Part shown: positions 21,175 to 33,587 of the stretch, in pieces
Layout: every line of letters begins with the position of its first letter
Position numbering within the stretch: the first letter of the stretch is position 1
Assembly (NCBI GenBank): GCA_019914995.1
Contig: CM034132.1
Coordinates: 8,550,662 to 8,614,661 of the forward strand
DNA length: 64,000 bases
From: Acanthochlamys bracteata
Lineage: Eukaryota; Streptophyta; Magnoliopsida; Pandanales; Velloziaceae
Direction: 5' to 3'
Notes under the pieces: model-generated
Database searches by the model: none
The model's input: only the letters and a program-made list of their open reading frames with translations
What the model was told of the DNA's origin: nothing
Position numbers and translations under genes: made by a program

Positions 21175-24100
21175 ATGGGGATCTCGGTGGTTGTAGCGGT
21201 GATCGTTGTTTTACTTGATCTTTTCGCTTTCGTGTTCGCCGTTGGTGCCGAGATGCGGCGAAACACTGTTAGTAGTCTTCTTTTTTTTCCGTTGAAAATC
21301 ATTTATATAGTTATATCTACTGCTGCTTTCACGTGAATCATCAACTATAAGAATAGGTTGGAAATTGTTGACCAGGTATTATTAGGTCGTCTTTAGTTTG
21401 GCAAAGATATTTCCTAATCCAACTTAATTTAATGAAATTAGTGACTGAATTATTAACTAATAGTAAGCGTTTACTAATTTATGTTATTTGAATTGTGATT
21501 CTTTTTAAGCTCACTGATTGCGGGATCACATTCTGAAATATAACAATCAATTGTGAAGCTATAACTTGTTTAGGACATTTAGTATAGGACTGCTAGGTAG
21601 AAAGAAATTCTTTCACTATGATTATCAGATGAAAGAGTCTTGAGAAATTCTTTAGTGTATTTGTTCTGTAAATTGATTATAATACTAAAATGCAATTTTT
21701 GTGATATAAAGGGGAGGGTGGTTCCAGATAAGTATGATGAACACTCATACTGTGAGTATAAGTCGGATGCGTCAACCACATATGGCCTCTTCGCCTTTGG
21801 CTTGCTGCTTCTCAGCCAAGTTATCATCTCTACGCTAACCCGATGCCTCTGCTCTGGTCACCGTAGCAGTACTGTTGGTACTGGGACTGGTTCTCGTGCT
21901 TGGATGGTCACTGCCTTCATTATCTCCTGGTAAGTCAACACTGTTACTAGCATACTTAGTCTCTTCTGTATTCTGGTGTATGATAATTGAAGTGCTTGTC
22001 TAAGAAAAATTCACTAGCATAAACTTTTGCTAGACCATATACATTAGGTAGCAATATCTAACACGGAGACTGACATACATTAGCTATATAAGGGAGGTTA
22101 CACTCAGACTATATAAAGGAGGTAGCCATTTTTCATTGATGCTAAATATGTACCACATATTCCTACAAAATGAAGGAACAAGGGTCATTATTGTAGCAAG
22201 CTAGTGGGAGTCAAGAGATCCCAGAAACATAATGTAGTCAACCAGTGATTAGGTAAATTTAAAGGACAAGAACTTTGCATGGGCTCAAAAAGGTGTTTAT
22301 GAAGATCCTTATTGGGTTATTCATAATGCTTTTAGGTGTCGGATATTCAAACTCCTTTGGGAGGTTCACCTTCTCAGGTGACACAATTTTGGGTTTGAAC
22401 TAATATATTCCTCATGATATTATGATACATGAGCTCATCCCTTGGATTGGATTAAAACTTGTAGTTTCTTTTCTTTTATTTTCTTAATTTTATTTTATTT
22501 ATGATTGCCACATTGATAAAATCATAATCTGATGGGATATCTTTGTTAGTAGGAACTCTCGGATGATTTATGTTATCATGGCTTCATTAATCACATTCAG
22601 AGTATAAGATTGAGAAGAGCTTCTTCTCAAGGATTGTTTTTCTTTTCTGGATGTTATTTAGACATGTTAAAGATATGATGAAGTACAAAACCTAACACTA
22701 CAACTATTTTGATGTTTTCTCAAAATTCAAATTGTGGTACAATGGATTCTAGAAAATGTATTAGGAATTTCTTTTCTTTGTAATATATGGGGTGAAGGTT
22801 GTAGTTAGCATGTAGACAAGAGAGTGCAATGTAGGGAGTCTCAAGTATGGACACAAATGGCCAACTTATTCCAGGATCAAATCTGTAGGCATGCAAATTG
22901 CTAACGTCGTCCTTGAAACTTCAAATGCAAACTTGTGTTTGGAGTAGTGTATTTATATCCAGTATGTGTTGAAGATCGACATGTAACCTTTTGTCATTTT
23001 AAGAAGTTGAAGGTTAGATAGAGTTCTTAAGTTTGAGGGGCCTTTACACTAGAAATGTTTTTTTTCTTCCATAAAACTTACAACCCTTCTACAGTAGGCA
23101 AGTAATTTGTTACTTGGAGATTTGTTTGGTATACTTTAGAAGCACAATTTCTCTTAAGAAATGGCGTAGCACAGGAATGCGTTTGAGGGGTAGATGTGGT
23201 ACAACATCTATAAGCTTGTGCAAATTAGTATACATGGATAAGTAGCTAATTTCTAAACTAATATCATAATTGAGGAAATTTGCGTATGTACACACCAATT
23301 AGATCATTAAATAGAGTGCTCTACCAATTGATGTTTGTATTATTACTTCATCTAAGCATGCTGATGCTTACTTTTCGGAACTCAAACTCGATAAATTTGA
23401 TACTTGTGGTTATTCAAACTCTTTTCTTCATCCGTTGGTTGTATGTAACAAATTTAATACTCTCTGAAGATAAAATGTTGTTGTTGTTGTTGAGTTCAAA
23501 CTGAAAACCAATAACTCCTAATATGATATGTATACTGCTTAGCACAAAGCCAGCTTCCTTTTGCATGTATATGTAAGTGAGGCAACAGTTGTATTTGTAG
23601 GATTTAGGTGTGAATCTTATTAGTGGGATTTTTATGTTCCGGAATCCGATTGGATTATTGAAACTGTTAGATGTAATTTAGAACATGAAACATTCTAAAA
23701 ACAATTTGGATATGTTTTACTCCACCATTAATAGGCAATCGATATATGCTACTTAACATTGATTAACGTATTGAAGCTAAAAATCATATAAAAAAACAAA
23801 ATTTATAGTCCAAATAAAGGATCATAATCTGAAAATAATTTTGCATATGTGAATTAAATTTCAAACAAATTTGGACCATTGGATCATGTATTTAAGCAAG
23901 ATCTATTCAAATGTGTCCATTTTGTTTTATCTAAATTGGAATATCAAAATATATCAAAATTGTCTGAATTTTTTTGTAGTATGTTTTCATGATTTAAATA
24001 ACATGCAATTGTTTGAATCTCGTATTTGGATGTCAGAACATAAAATTCCATGTGGTAGGATTCAGGCCTAAATCAATTGTTAGTATTTTTACTCTCTCTC

Positions 24101-24926
24101 TCTCTCTCTCTGGGCATTCACAAGTACTCTCTTTTAGTTTATGGCCGGGATAATCTCTACATTCAATCTTCACCATTAGATATGAAGAACTATGTAATAG
24201 AGATAGACTGACAAATATGTGGGACCTGCCTAAACCATCCAGGCTAATTAAAGTGCTTAGTAGAAGTTCAGATCAATTCGGTTTTTGCAAGTTCATTGTA
24301 ACTGGCAATCAAAAGTTACTATAGCTAGAACTATAAGTTTGAATTGAAACGATCTTTTGATTGTTTGAATGAGTTTTTGTATTGTTTATATTACCTACCA
24401 TCACCGTTACCCCGAATTTCGAAGTTTTGGTATGTATCTACATAAGCTTGGATTGGTGAAAAGTTATTCTGCAGACCTTAGTTATACTTGCCTTGATTCT
24501 TTTAATTTCTTGCACAGTGTTTAGCCAAACAATATCCAGATACATCGTAATAATCTGTAAACTATACCGTATGAAACATAACCTATGTGTTTTGAAACCG
24601 TGGTGTTATGATATATGCACGTACTAATATTTTCTGGAACTGGCATGTGCTGCAGGTTGAGTTTCTTAATTGCAGAGGCATGCCTACTGGCTGGATCAGT
24701 TAGGAACGCATACCACACGAAGTACTGGGGCTACTATATCAAGCATGACTCGACAACCTGTGCTACTTTAAGGAAAGGTGTTTTTGCAGCAGCAGCTGCA
24801 TTTATGCTGGTGACTATGGTAGCATCGCTCCTTCTATATTGGAGCTATTCAAGGGCTGAGATGGGTGGATGGGTCAAACACCGTAATGAAGAGGGTGTTA
24901 CTATGGCTGATGTTGGACCTAAGTAG
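21175..24926 (+). CDS. DUF1218 four-transmembrane protein
   Basis: Three exons (21175-21267, 21712-21929, 24656-24926) join in frame to 193 residues. A start at the ATG at 21166 would add three residues. The order of features matches the plant DUF1218 family: an N-terminal hydrophobic helix (GISVVVAVIVVLLDLFAFVF) then AEMRRNT; a loop with YDEHSYCEYKSDASTTYG; a second helix and CLCSG; a third helix ending W; then AEACLLAGSVRNAYHTKYWG; a loop with one Cys; RKGVFAAAAAFML in the fourth helix; and a YWSYSRAE tail. Several members act at the plasma membrane or ER in vascular or secondary-wall development, but the role of this one is not shown. Intron 2 is unusually long (2.7 kb) and holds a CT microsatellite. 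All splice sites are GT-AG. Confidence 0.9.
24091..24111. repeat. CT dinucleotide microsatellite
   Basis: About ten uninterrupted CT units inside intron 2 of the DUF1218 gene. Confidence 0.95.
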
Positions 24927-25963
24927 AAGGAAATTTGATAGCACAAAGGCTTGAAAAGAAGTTTCTATATTTTGTTAATGTCCTTTGTAATCGAATGGCC
25001 TTGTATGTACGCACCTCTTGAGATTCTCATATTGTGAAGGATAAGTATTCCGTAAGTTGTTTTAAGCTTGAATTGTATCTGTTCGTGTTATTATTCGTGA
25101 TATACCTTGGAAACAAAATGTTCAAGGTGACGAAGTTAAAACTGTGACATATATTTATAATCGCTTCGGTCCTTTTCAAATTTTCTTATGCACAAATGTA
25201 CGGATCACGTGTTCTTTCAATATTTAGGAGATTTTTTAAAGTATTTATAAAATAAATTTTTTCTTAGATGATAAATATTATAGAAAATTTATTTAAAAAT
25301 ATAAAATATTAATTTAAAGGATAAGCATTTGAAAAATAATCTCAAAGTTCCCTTAATTTGAAATATAATTTTGTTTTTTTTCTAGGATTATGTTATGCAA
25401 CTCCTCAGTGGAAGGATTGCAGATGATTTGGTTTATTTTTGTGATAAGATCATGCATGATGAAATTATAATGACATATAACTTTGAGTTAAGGCTTTCTT
25501 TTGGTTTCTAAGTCAAACTTAAAACGTTTTGCTAATGTTAGACAACCGTATATATTTATTAATCCAATGACAACATTCTTATCTGGATTGATTACATTAT
25601 AATAACTGACATACATGATTCTGGAATGGATGAACTTATCCTTTATCGTTTATTGGCGTTCATAAAAACATAGAGAACGTTTAGAGCCGTGGAAGAAAAG
25701 CCTTTTTTTGGAGTTTAGGCTATTTTGGAAATGCATTTTTTCAGCTTTAAAAATATTTTCTACATGCTTTATTTTTAAATTGAAAAATATAAATAAATAA
25801 TACATTATAACAAATATTATATATACATGTATATAATTTTTTAATTAAAAAATATTTACTAAAAACATTATTAAAATGCTCAATTTTTTAAAGTTCTACT
25901 TTTTTAGAAATCCTATACGTGCTCTTTCCATTAACTAATATTTTTTCATTAATATGAACTTTT

Positions 25964-25966
<3 letters not shown>

Positions 25967-25995
<29 letters not shown>
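25967..25995. repeat. AT dinucleotide microsatellite
   Basis: Uninterrupted AT units over 29 bp. Confidence 0.95.
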
Positions 25996-25999
<4 letters not shown>

Positions 26000-28587
26000 T
26001 GTGCACATTACTATCTTAGATTATATTGATCTATATAACTTTGTCTAGAATTCAAAATTTAATTTTTACTGTTGAAAATAAAAAATTATGAATAGTGAAC
26101 ACATTGATAAAATTTTAACTCAATCGAATAACGAGTTGATCTTCATCCAATATTTTAATCAAGATGATAGAAAAAAATCTTATATTTATGCAATTTTTGT
26201 CAACATTTGTCAATTTATGTCAGCTCAATTTTTGTCAACTTATATACGTAAGTATATATAAATGCTATTTTTATGGAAACAAATTTCCCTTATTTGTTTG
26301 TAAAATGTGTGTTGTATATTTTGGTAGCCTCAATTATCAGTAGTAAGTTTTTCACTATATAATAATGTTAGTGCATGTCACGTTTAGAAAACTGAATGTT
26401 CTAAAGCATATGCTTGCAAAAGTCCAGTTGAGCTAAGATAGAATAATTAATAATTAGTAGTAATCAAAGAATTCTTCTATTTTTTATTAAAGCATATGCT
26501 ATGTGCCTTCGATGTATCATATCTTCCGCTTCTATTATAAATCATGGGTACGTAAGGCGCATTTGACGGCATGGTTTAGAAAAATTATTTATTAATTATT
26601 TATTTTATATTTTTTAATATTTTTAGAATTTTTGATAAATTTATTTAAAATTAAAAAAATTATATGTAATAACATTTTTTTATAAAAAATAAAACTTATT
26701 TGTGAATTAAAATAAAAATATTCTTTATTAAAAAATATTTTTCATAAATACTTTTAAATAGCCTTTAAAATATTTTTTTTGATGAACAATACTCCGTTCT
26801 TGTATCGAATATTTGATAGTATTTATAAAATAAAATTTTAAAAACTTTCAAAAATAAATTCCATTTATCTATAAATTAAATAATAATTATTAAAATTTAT
26901 AAAATAAAATATAAAATATTATATATTTTTTTTAGAAAATATAAAATAAAATAGAATTTAAAAGTAATTTCAAATATGTTCGTAATTCGATTGACTGACC
27001 AAACATGAGATACAGTTATAATTCAAATATTATTTTCTTTTAGAAAATATGCTTTTGTCCTTCCCATAGCTTCGTTGAAAATAGTGTTCCAGTACAATAC
27101 AAGGAGGACCTATAAGAGGGAAGTGTATATCCCTACCTAAATAATTAATTCAAAATAAATCTAAGATAGTGCTTATCGTAAAAAATTTTTTTTTTAATGT
27201 TTTACTTTTTTGAAATGAATTTTTTTAATTTAATAATAATAATAATATTTTATAATATAAATTTTTTTATATTTTCTAAATTAAAAAACTTTTATAATAT
27301 TCTAAAAATTTATTGTTGAAAAATTTTGTTAGAATTTATAATTTTCGAATCGATCCGAACAATTCGGTTCGAATCTGTTAATTATGAATAAATATCCAAC
27401 AATAAAAATTTTTAAAATAAAATTATTTTTGGTGAGATGAAATGTTTAAATTATTTCATACAATAATTCAATCTTGTGAAGTTTTGGAACTTTAGATATG
27501 CGACTGTGGTCTGAAATTATACGATTACATGCGTCCATTTATTATACTTTTTGGTCAACACCATATTAAAGAAAATAAAAGGTCAGGTTATTTAAAACAA
27601 TTGCTCTAATTATAATAAACATTGTTTAGAAAATTAGGTCAACTTTAAATTACTTTGTTTCAATTGTAAAAAGTTTTAGTTCAATTTTAACATATATTAA
27701 TCAGTTATTTTGTCTAGATAATAACAAAATTTATTTTTTGTTGCTAGCAATACTCCGCTTCAACAGATGCATGATGTTCGGAAGTATTTAAAATAAAATT
27801 TTTTCTAAAACTCTTTAAGATTTTTGAAGTATAGATTTAAGTATTTTGATTTAGATAAATGTTATACATAAAGAAATATACATATAATTCATTTATATTT
27901 TTATATTTAAAAACTTTATAATATTATAAAACTTTAGTAAAATTCAGAAATTCGAATAAAATGACAACACCAAATAAAAAAACTTATCCAGAAAGCAGTA
28001 CATAGAAAAGACCAACACATTAATCACCTAATAAATTAGAAACATGTACTAAAAGACAAATTAAAAAAAAAAAGAAACATTACATTAACCGTGAACATTA
28101 GAAACATATACGTATCATTTAACCGTGGTAGCACTATTGTGGTTGTCTTCTCTTATTAATTAGCCGGATTTGACAAAAATTAAACTAGTCAAATTGGTTG
28201 TTAATAGAAAATTTAAAATTTAAAATTTATAAATGATTCAAAAATAAGATTTTTAGATTTTAAGTTTGTATCGCTCTCTAATAATCGTCTCACACAAGTT
28301 CGATTAATTCAGAAAAAATACATCATAACTCTACTTGCTTTAAGTGTACTTTTAACAGAAAATAAGTGTTAAAAATAAGTTATTAAGATTAAATTATTTA
28401 AAATATATAAAAACTTAATTGAAAGAATTTCTTAAAAAATCACTTCTAAGTGTTAAAAATATACCATTAATTCAACTTTAAATAAAAGAAACAACCCAAA
28501 TAATCAATGCATATCAAAATTAATGTATTAATTAAACTCTAATTGTTAAGTAGTAATCTAGATTATAACGTACTATAGTCTATAGTC

Positions 28588-28803
28588 CGTTTGGCTGAAC
28601 GTTTAATCGACGATATTTTTAATATATATTTTATTAAGTATTTAAAAAATTTATTTAAAAATTTAAAAAATATAAAAAATTTTATGTGATTAAAATTTTT
28701 TATTATATATTTTTATTTTTTAAAAAAATAAAAAACTAATTTAAAATAATAAAAATATTTTTTATTTTAAAAAATTTTTATTTTGTAAATATTTTAAACG
28801 CTC
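28588..28803. repeat. AT-rich MITE-like repeat
   Basis: The block starts with a GTTTGGCTGAACGTTT-like end and finishes TTTTAAACGCTCTCC. The interior contains TTTAAAAAATATAAAAAATT followed by TTATGTGATTAAA. It aligns by eye with 1678-1857 and 2777-3030. Confidence 0.45.
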
Positions 28804-29316
28804 TCCAATCTCAAGTGATGTAAGTGCTTATCAAGCATTTTGACCTATTCCTTCCTTCCCAAGATAACCACTGTCTTATCTGGCACTTAGTTAATTAAAT
28901 GCTTCCTCCGTGAATTTCTGCAGCTCCTTCTCAGATACCCTGCTACCTCATTAACCACCTCACACACTGCCTCCCCTACAAGGCTACAAACATGTTAAAT
29001 CTTTTTTAACATTTTTTTCCGATAAACTAAGCATTCAATTGTTTTATTAACACGAGTATAAATTAACTGTTAAATATTAATACTATACTAATAAACAACT
29101 AAGTAATAATTAATATTATCATATTAAACACTGAATTAAGTAATAAAAGTAAATCCTGTACGCGGCTACTCGAAATAGAGTCGGCTGATTACATTCATCA
29201 TCCATTAGACAATCTCATCCAAATCCAGAAATTCAGAAACAAAAATCAAACCATTGTTATTATTCTTTTCACTAATTTTTGTCTAAACCCTGATAAAATT
29301 AATCTTAATCACTCTC

Positions 29317-29324
29317 TATAAATA
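29317..29324 (+). promoter_or_regulatory. TATA box of the amidotransferase gene
   Basis: TATAAATA lies 126 bp upstream of the ATG at 29443, preceded by CTCTC. This promoter is present only in front of the first of three copies. Confidence 0.65.
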
Positions 29325-29442
29325 CCTCTCCTTGTGGTACCAGAATTATCCGTGAATTATTTGATTAGAGCAAACAAAAAATATTACAAACATAAAAAAG
29401 GTTTTAACAAGAAGAAGAAGAAAGCCATCAACAAACAGCACG

Positions 29443-31168
29443 ATGGGTAATTCCACAGATCAGGAACTCTCTATGATCCTTCCAAGAGTTCTTATTGTCT
29501 CTCGTCGAACCGTTCGCAAGAACAAATTCGTCGATTTTGTTGGTACGAATTCAATCGAAAATTCTTTTCTTAAATAAAATTTTCTATAGAGGATATCTTA
29601 AAATTTGAATTTCATCGCAGGTGAATATCATCTGGATTTAATTGTCGGTTACGGTGCTGTACCTGTTATCGTGCCGCGTGTCGCCGGAGTCCATATGCTT
29701 CTTGAAAGTTTCGAACCGATCCACGGTGTTCTTCTCTGCGAAGGCGAAGATATCGATCCTTCCAATTACATCGAAAACCAGGCGGATTTATCAGAGCTCT
29801 CTTCAGAAGAGTTGGCTGAAATCCGTCGGCTCCACGCAAGCGACACCGCGATAGATCGCGAGAAGGATTCTATCGAGCTACGTCTCGCACGGCTCTGCCT
29901 CGAGCGCAACATTCCGTTCCTCGGTATCTGCCGTGGGTCGCAGATACTTAACGTTGCTTGCGGCGGAACGCTGTACCAAGACGTCGAAAGAGAAACCGCA
30001 AAAAACTCAATGAGCAACAAAATCGTTCATATCGATTACGAGAACTATGACGGGCACCGGCATCCAGTGAAGGTCATCGAGAACACTCCGTTGCATCGAT
30101 GGTTTAAGCAATCGCTGGATGAGATGAATATGGAGATTCAGGTAAACAGTTATCACCATCAAGGCGTCAAAAAATTGGCGCAGAGATTTGTTCCGATGGC
30201 GCATGCGACGGACGGATTGATCGAAGGGTTCTACGATCCCGACGCGTATAATCCGGAAGAAGGAAAGTTTATAATGGGATTGCAGTTCCATCCGGAGAGG
30301 ATGCGCCGGGTGGGGTTGGAAGAATTCGATTACCCCGGTTGTCCGGCAGCTTATCAGGTATGCAAATTAATGTTGTTTTAATCATGTGCTATTTTTTTAA
30401 TGAATTTTTGTCTCTTTTTTTCTTGAGATGTAGGTACCTGTTAAACTTTGTAATGGTTAAGCATAACATTCGTTTAGAGATGGTTAAGGATTTGATTTTT
30501 TTTTGCAAAAATAAAAATGTATGATGAGATAAGGCAGAGAAAAATCATATTTAAGTTTGCAAATGGATTGGGTATTCATTTTGTGTTGTAATTGTTGATG
30601 CATTCATGTATGCAGGAATTTGCTAAAGCAGTGATAGCATACCAGAAGAAGGTGAATAGCACAAGCAATCCACAAGCTGGACCAAAATTAAATCACGAGT
30701 TGGAGAAGAAGAGGAAGATCATTGTAAGGAGTTTCTCCATTGCTAAGAACATGTACGATGCCGGACGCGAAACGGTCTCATCCAAAGAAGCTGATCTTGA
30801 AGCCGGAGCTGAATTCCTAGAGGTATACTAGTGTCACCTCATGAACATATAAACATATTATAGTAATCCCAGTTCGTTCTGATTAATTTTCCGAAAATTC
30901 AACTGTTTGAACTCTTTGCTTGTGATTTCAGTCGAGCATGGCATTGAGCGTTCAACAAGAGACGCGGCTGAAGCAGATGGGAGCAACGGTGCGTAACGGT
31001 GGTTCATACTTGAACAGGTTGAAGTTGAATGAAGAAAGGGAAACGGCAGCAAGAGCATTGATGAGTAAAATGTCTGTAGAGCAGCTCTCTGAGTTGGTCT
31101 CTTTCTACAATTTCATGGGACAGGTTAGCTCTGATGTCCTAGAGAAAAAGCTTGCAAATAGCACTTGA
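29443..31168 (+). CDS. GAT1_2.1: Class I glutamine amidotransferase-like protein (GAT1_2.1 type)
   Basis: Four exons (29443-29542, 29621-30357, 30616-30822, 30932-31168) join in frame to 426 residues. The catalytic domain fills roughly residues 13-275. The nucleophile is C137 in FLGICRGSQ, and the His-Glu pair is H257/E259 in LQFHPER. An acidic DIDPSNY-like segment and the PuuD-like HHQGVKKL block are present. This places it in the peptidase C26/GATase1_2 group, which hydrolyses glutamine or gamma-glutamyl compounds. In Arabidopsis the orthologue is linked to nitrogen status and reported as a glutaminase. About 150 helical, lysine-rich residues follow the catalytic domain ([20 protein letters not shown]), a feature of the plant group. 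TATA box and leader are present. Two broken copies follow downstream. The gene name is by recognition of the family, not by alignment. Confidence 0.92.
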
Positions 31169-32265
31169 AATTTTCTCTCCGGTAAAAGTTGTAATGCGTC
31201 TTTGGCAACAAAAATAAGCTCCTTAAGCGTATTTGTTCTTTTGTTTGTTATATTCTTACGATAGAAAAGCGCATTTTTCATTATAAATGAACGAAAATAA
31301 TTTTTTTCCATAAAAATTTTACTTTGGGATAACTTCTTATTTTCTCTTTTATAAATTTAATCTAACAAACTTATATTTTAAAAACTTACTTTTCAAAACC
31401 TTAATTGTAATAAACACACTTTTAGTGTATGTAATTGACCATCAACTGTGTAACAAAGAACGGAAAGAAAAAAGATTACAGATATAAACTCCGTTCACTG
31501 CCCCATGGAATATCATATCTGAAGCACAGACAGAAGGAAGAAGCGCATAGCCAGCTAAACTAGATTTCGCAAAGATATTACGAACTGCTATACCTTAATT
31601 GTAACTCAAAGAATGAGTGATACATTTGATATACATAAATCTAGAGAAGCATCGGGCATTAAATACCTGTTTAACTGAACAACAAATCCCTTGTTGGGAC
31701 ATAGGGCGTGTTTCAAATGAGTGAAACTCCACAAATAGAACTGAGAATTCGAGTTCCCAGTTCTATACAAGTGGAACTCAAGTTCCACCATATTTCTTTT
31801 TTCAATTCACTTGCAACCCACTTCAACAATCAATTAAAACATAAAAACTAAACTCCACTTCCAACTTATTTTTCAAGAAACTCTACTTCCTATTTTTCAC
31901 TTTCACGAACTCGATTCACGGACATTTAAAACACGCCCGTACAAAAAAACTCGTGTCAACTGCAGTTCTATGCACAAGGCCATGGACAAATTTCAGTCAT
32001 GCACCAGGATCCTTAGATGCTCTAAGCTCCCTATGTAGCCACCCATCTACTGCACGATTCATTTATACATTTCACCATCCATATATATACCTTGTAGTTG
32101 TACCAAAATGTTCAGCACTTAAAACTGCGTTTCATCTTTTCCAATAATATTTCCATAAACAGGAAATATACAAGGCACTCGGAACCAGGGTAGTAATGTC
32201 CTATCTAGCGTCATTCATTGGGCTCCCAAGAAATAAAACAAAAGAAAATGCCTGGCTAAAACTAC
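31169..32265. other. Tail-to-tail spacer between amidotransferase copy A and DUF789 remnant
   Basis: The spacer contains the amidotransferase 3' UTR, then sequence matching the region downstream of the full DUF789 gene (compare 46985-47570), interrupted by a MITE at 31704-31938. No separate gene is seen. Confidence 0.6.
31704..31938. mobile_element. MITE, GGGCGTGTTTCAA family, with an empty site at 47255
   Basis: The 235-bp element has ends GGGCGTGTTTCAAATGAGTG and ACATTTAAAACACGCCC. It is flanked by ATA and GTA. The paralogous sequence beside the full DUF789 gene reads GGGACATACAAAAAAC without the insertion (47251-47266), so it shows the pre-insertion state. Confidence 0.85.
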
Positions 32266-33575
32266 TAAGATATGCACCATTCATTGTGAAGAATTGGCAG
32301 TTAGGATGATCAACCTGAAGAAGCTGCATCCACATATTGGCACCTTGCTGCAAGGAATGTGCAAATTGATGTTCATATCCTCCATTAGGCATCCATACTG
32401 ACCCTTTCAACCTATAATATGCAAGAACCGAAAGTAGGAAGGGATAACTGGTACTCCATCACCTTATGGATACGTTACTGTTGGGCCTGAAGAATTTTCA
32501 GTAGCTGCAGAATTTTGAACTGATTATACTCAAGTGAATAACAATGATATGCTACCAACAGCATAAATTAAGCATGAAAGGGAGCACATCCAAAGAAACT
32601 AGAGTCAACCCAATTATGACAATAAGGATCTTATGCCTTCTATCCCATTTCTCAATTATACATCCAAGCTAAAAATGAGATACTTCTACTTCTTTCAGTA
32701 GCTCCTATACTCTGGTATGATAAGAAAACTAGTCCCACAGTTTGAAGGGTTCAAAGTGGAAGAAGCTCATTGCACAGAGCTTTTTCTTTCCTTCCCTTCT
32801 CCCCTTCCTGCTTCCTTTTCTTTTTCTTTCTTTTGAGTTCATATAGTCATTGAAGGATCATAGTCCAGAGTTACAAAAAATGCAGTTGTAAGTTTTTAAG
32901 TTTCGTGCTTGAGGTAGGAAGTCAAGCCATAACCTTGTATGCATTCCTGATATGTACTAAATTAAACAACCAAGAGAGTCGTTTGAGAACCACTCAGTAA
33001 AAATACATTCTCTGAAGAAAAGGGGGTAATGCATAGTGGACACAAACAAATAACTCTTAAGTGCGTTATTATGAAAAAGGTGAAGGAAGAAGAAAACTCT
33101 GCTAGGTTGCAGTATGTTTTCACAAATCCTGCTCTAAACTCAACTAGGTGAAAGGTTGCTCAGCCTAAGCCTAACTTTTTTAGGCAAATGACACTATTAG
33201 CAAGAAAAATCGATTATCAGAATCCACCAATGGAAAGAACACCAGAATATAATCAGTCATAAACAGCCAACTTACCTCTCAAAGGAGTCTAAAGGGAATG
33301 GAAGGTGAGAAAGCATGCATCCAAATCCTTTTAAGTTGGGCCAGTTGGTATCCTGTATATTGGGTACCTACAATTATATCCAAATCTGGTGAGAAAATTT
33401 GACTTCTCCAGAAAAGCTTTTGATGCTTAGATATCAGATATACCATGCAATAGAAATCCAACTTGCAGGTAATAAATCACAACTTCTAAGGGTCTGCAAT
33501 AGAGGAAACACCCGTGCAAGATCCAACACCTGAAAGGTCAAAGGCTCCTATTTAACAAAACATCAATAGACAAAA
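32266..33575 (-). pseudogene. DUF789 3'-end remnant, copy A (exons 4-6 only)
   Basis: On the minus strand, exon 4-like (33529 to about 33443), exon 5-like (33367-33276) and exon 6-like (32504 to about 32266) segments match the full gene at 47577-51080, including [18 protein letters not shown] and LLQVDHPNCQFFTMNGAYL. Exons 1-3 and the promoter are absent; the copy stops within intron 3. The normal stop after GAYLR is mutated, so the frame runs on. It cannot encode the full protein. Confidence 0.85.
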
Positions 33576-33586
33576 CACTACCCTAT
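33574..33586. other. Duplication junction with short filler, copy 1
   Basis: DUF789 intron 3 sequence (ending CATCAATAGACAA) is joined through about 12 bases (AACACTACCCTAT) to the start codon of amidotransferase copy B. The same junction recurs at about 37864-37877. The parent DUF789 intron (48868-48906) diverges right after AGACAA. Confidence 0.8.
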
Positions 33587-33587
33587 G

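Larger units (their letters stand above)
24927..29316. other. Long AT-rich intergenic region
   Basis: No gene is supported over 4.4 kb. It contains AT-rich blocks related to the dispersed MITE-like family (about 26560-26770, 26820-26960 and 28588-28803) and an AT microsatellite at 25967-25995. The last few hundred bases are the promoter of the amidotransferase gene. Confidence 0.6.
29442..33586. repeat. Tandem duplication unit A (amidotransferase + DUF789 3' part)
   Basis: The unit runs from one base before the amidotransferase ATG to a breakpoint in intron 3 of an antisense DUF789 copy. It matches units B (33587-37877) and C (from 37878). From about 30580 onward, A and B are nearly identical. 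A contains the only intact amidotransferase frame. Confidence 0.9.

Noticed and set aside
33585-33587. ATG one codon before the copy-B amidotransferase start
   Set aside because: Created by the junction filler; the copy is frameshifted and has no promoter, so no start is meaningful.
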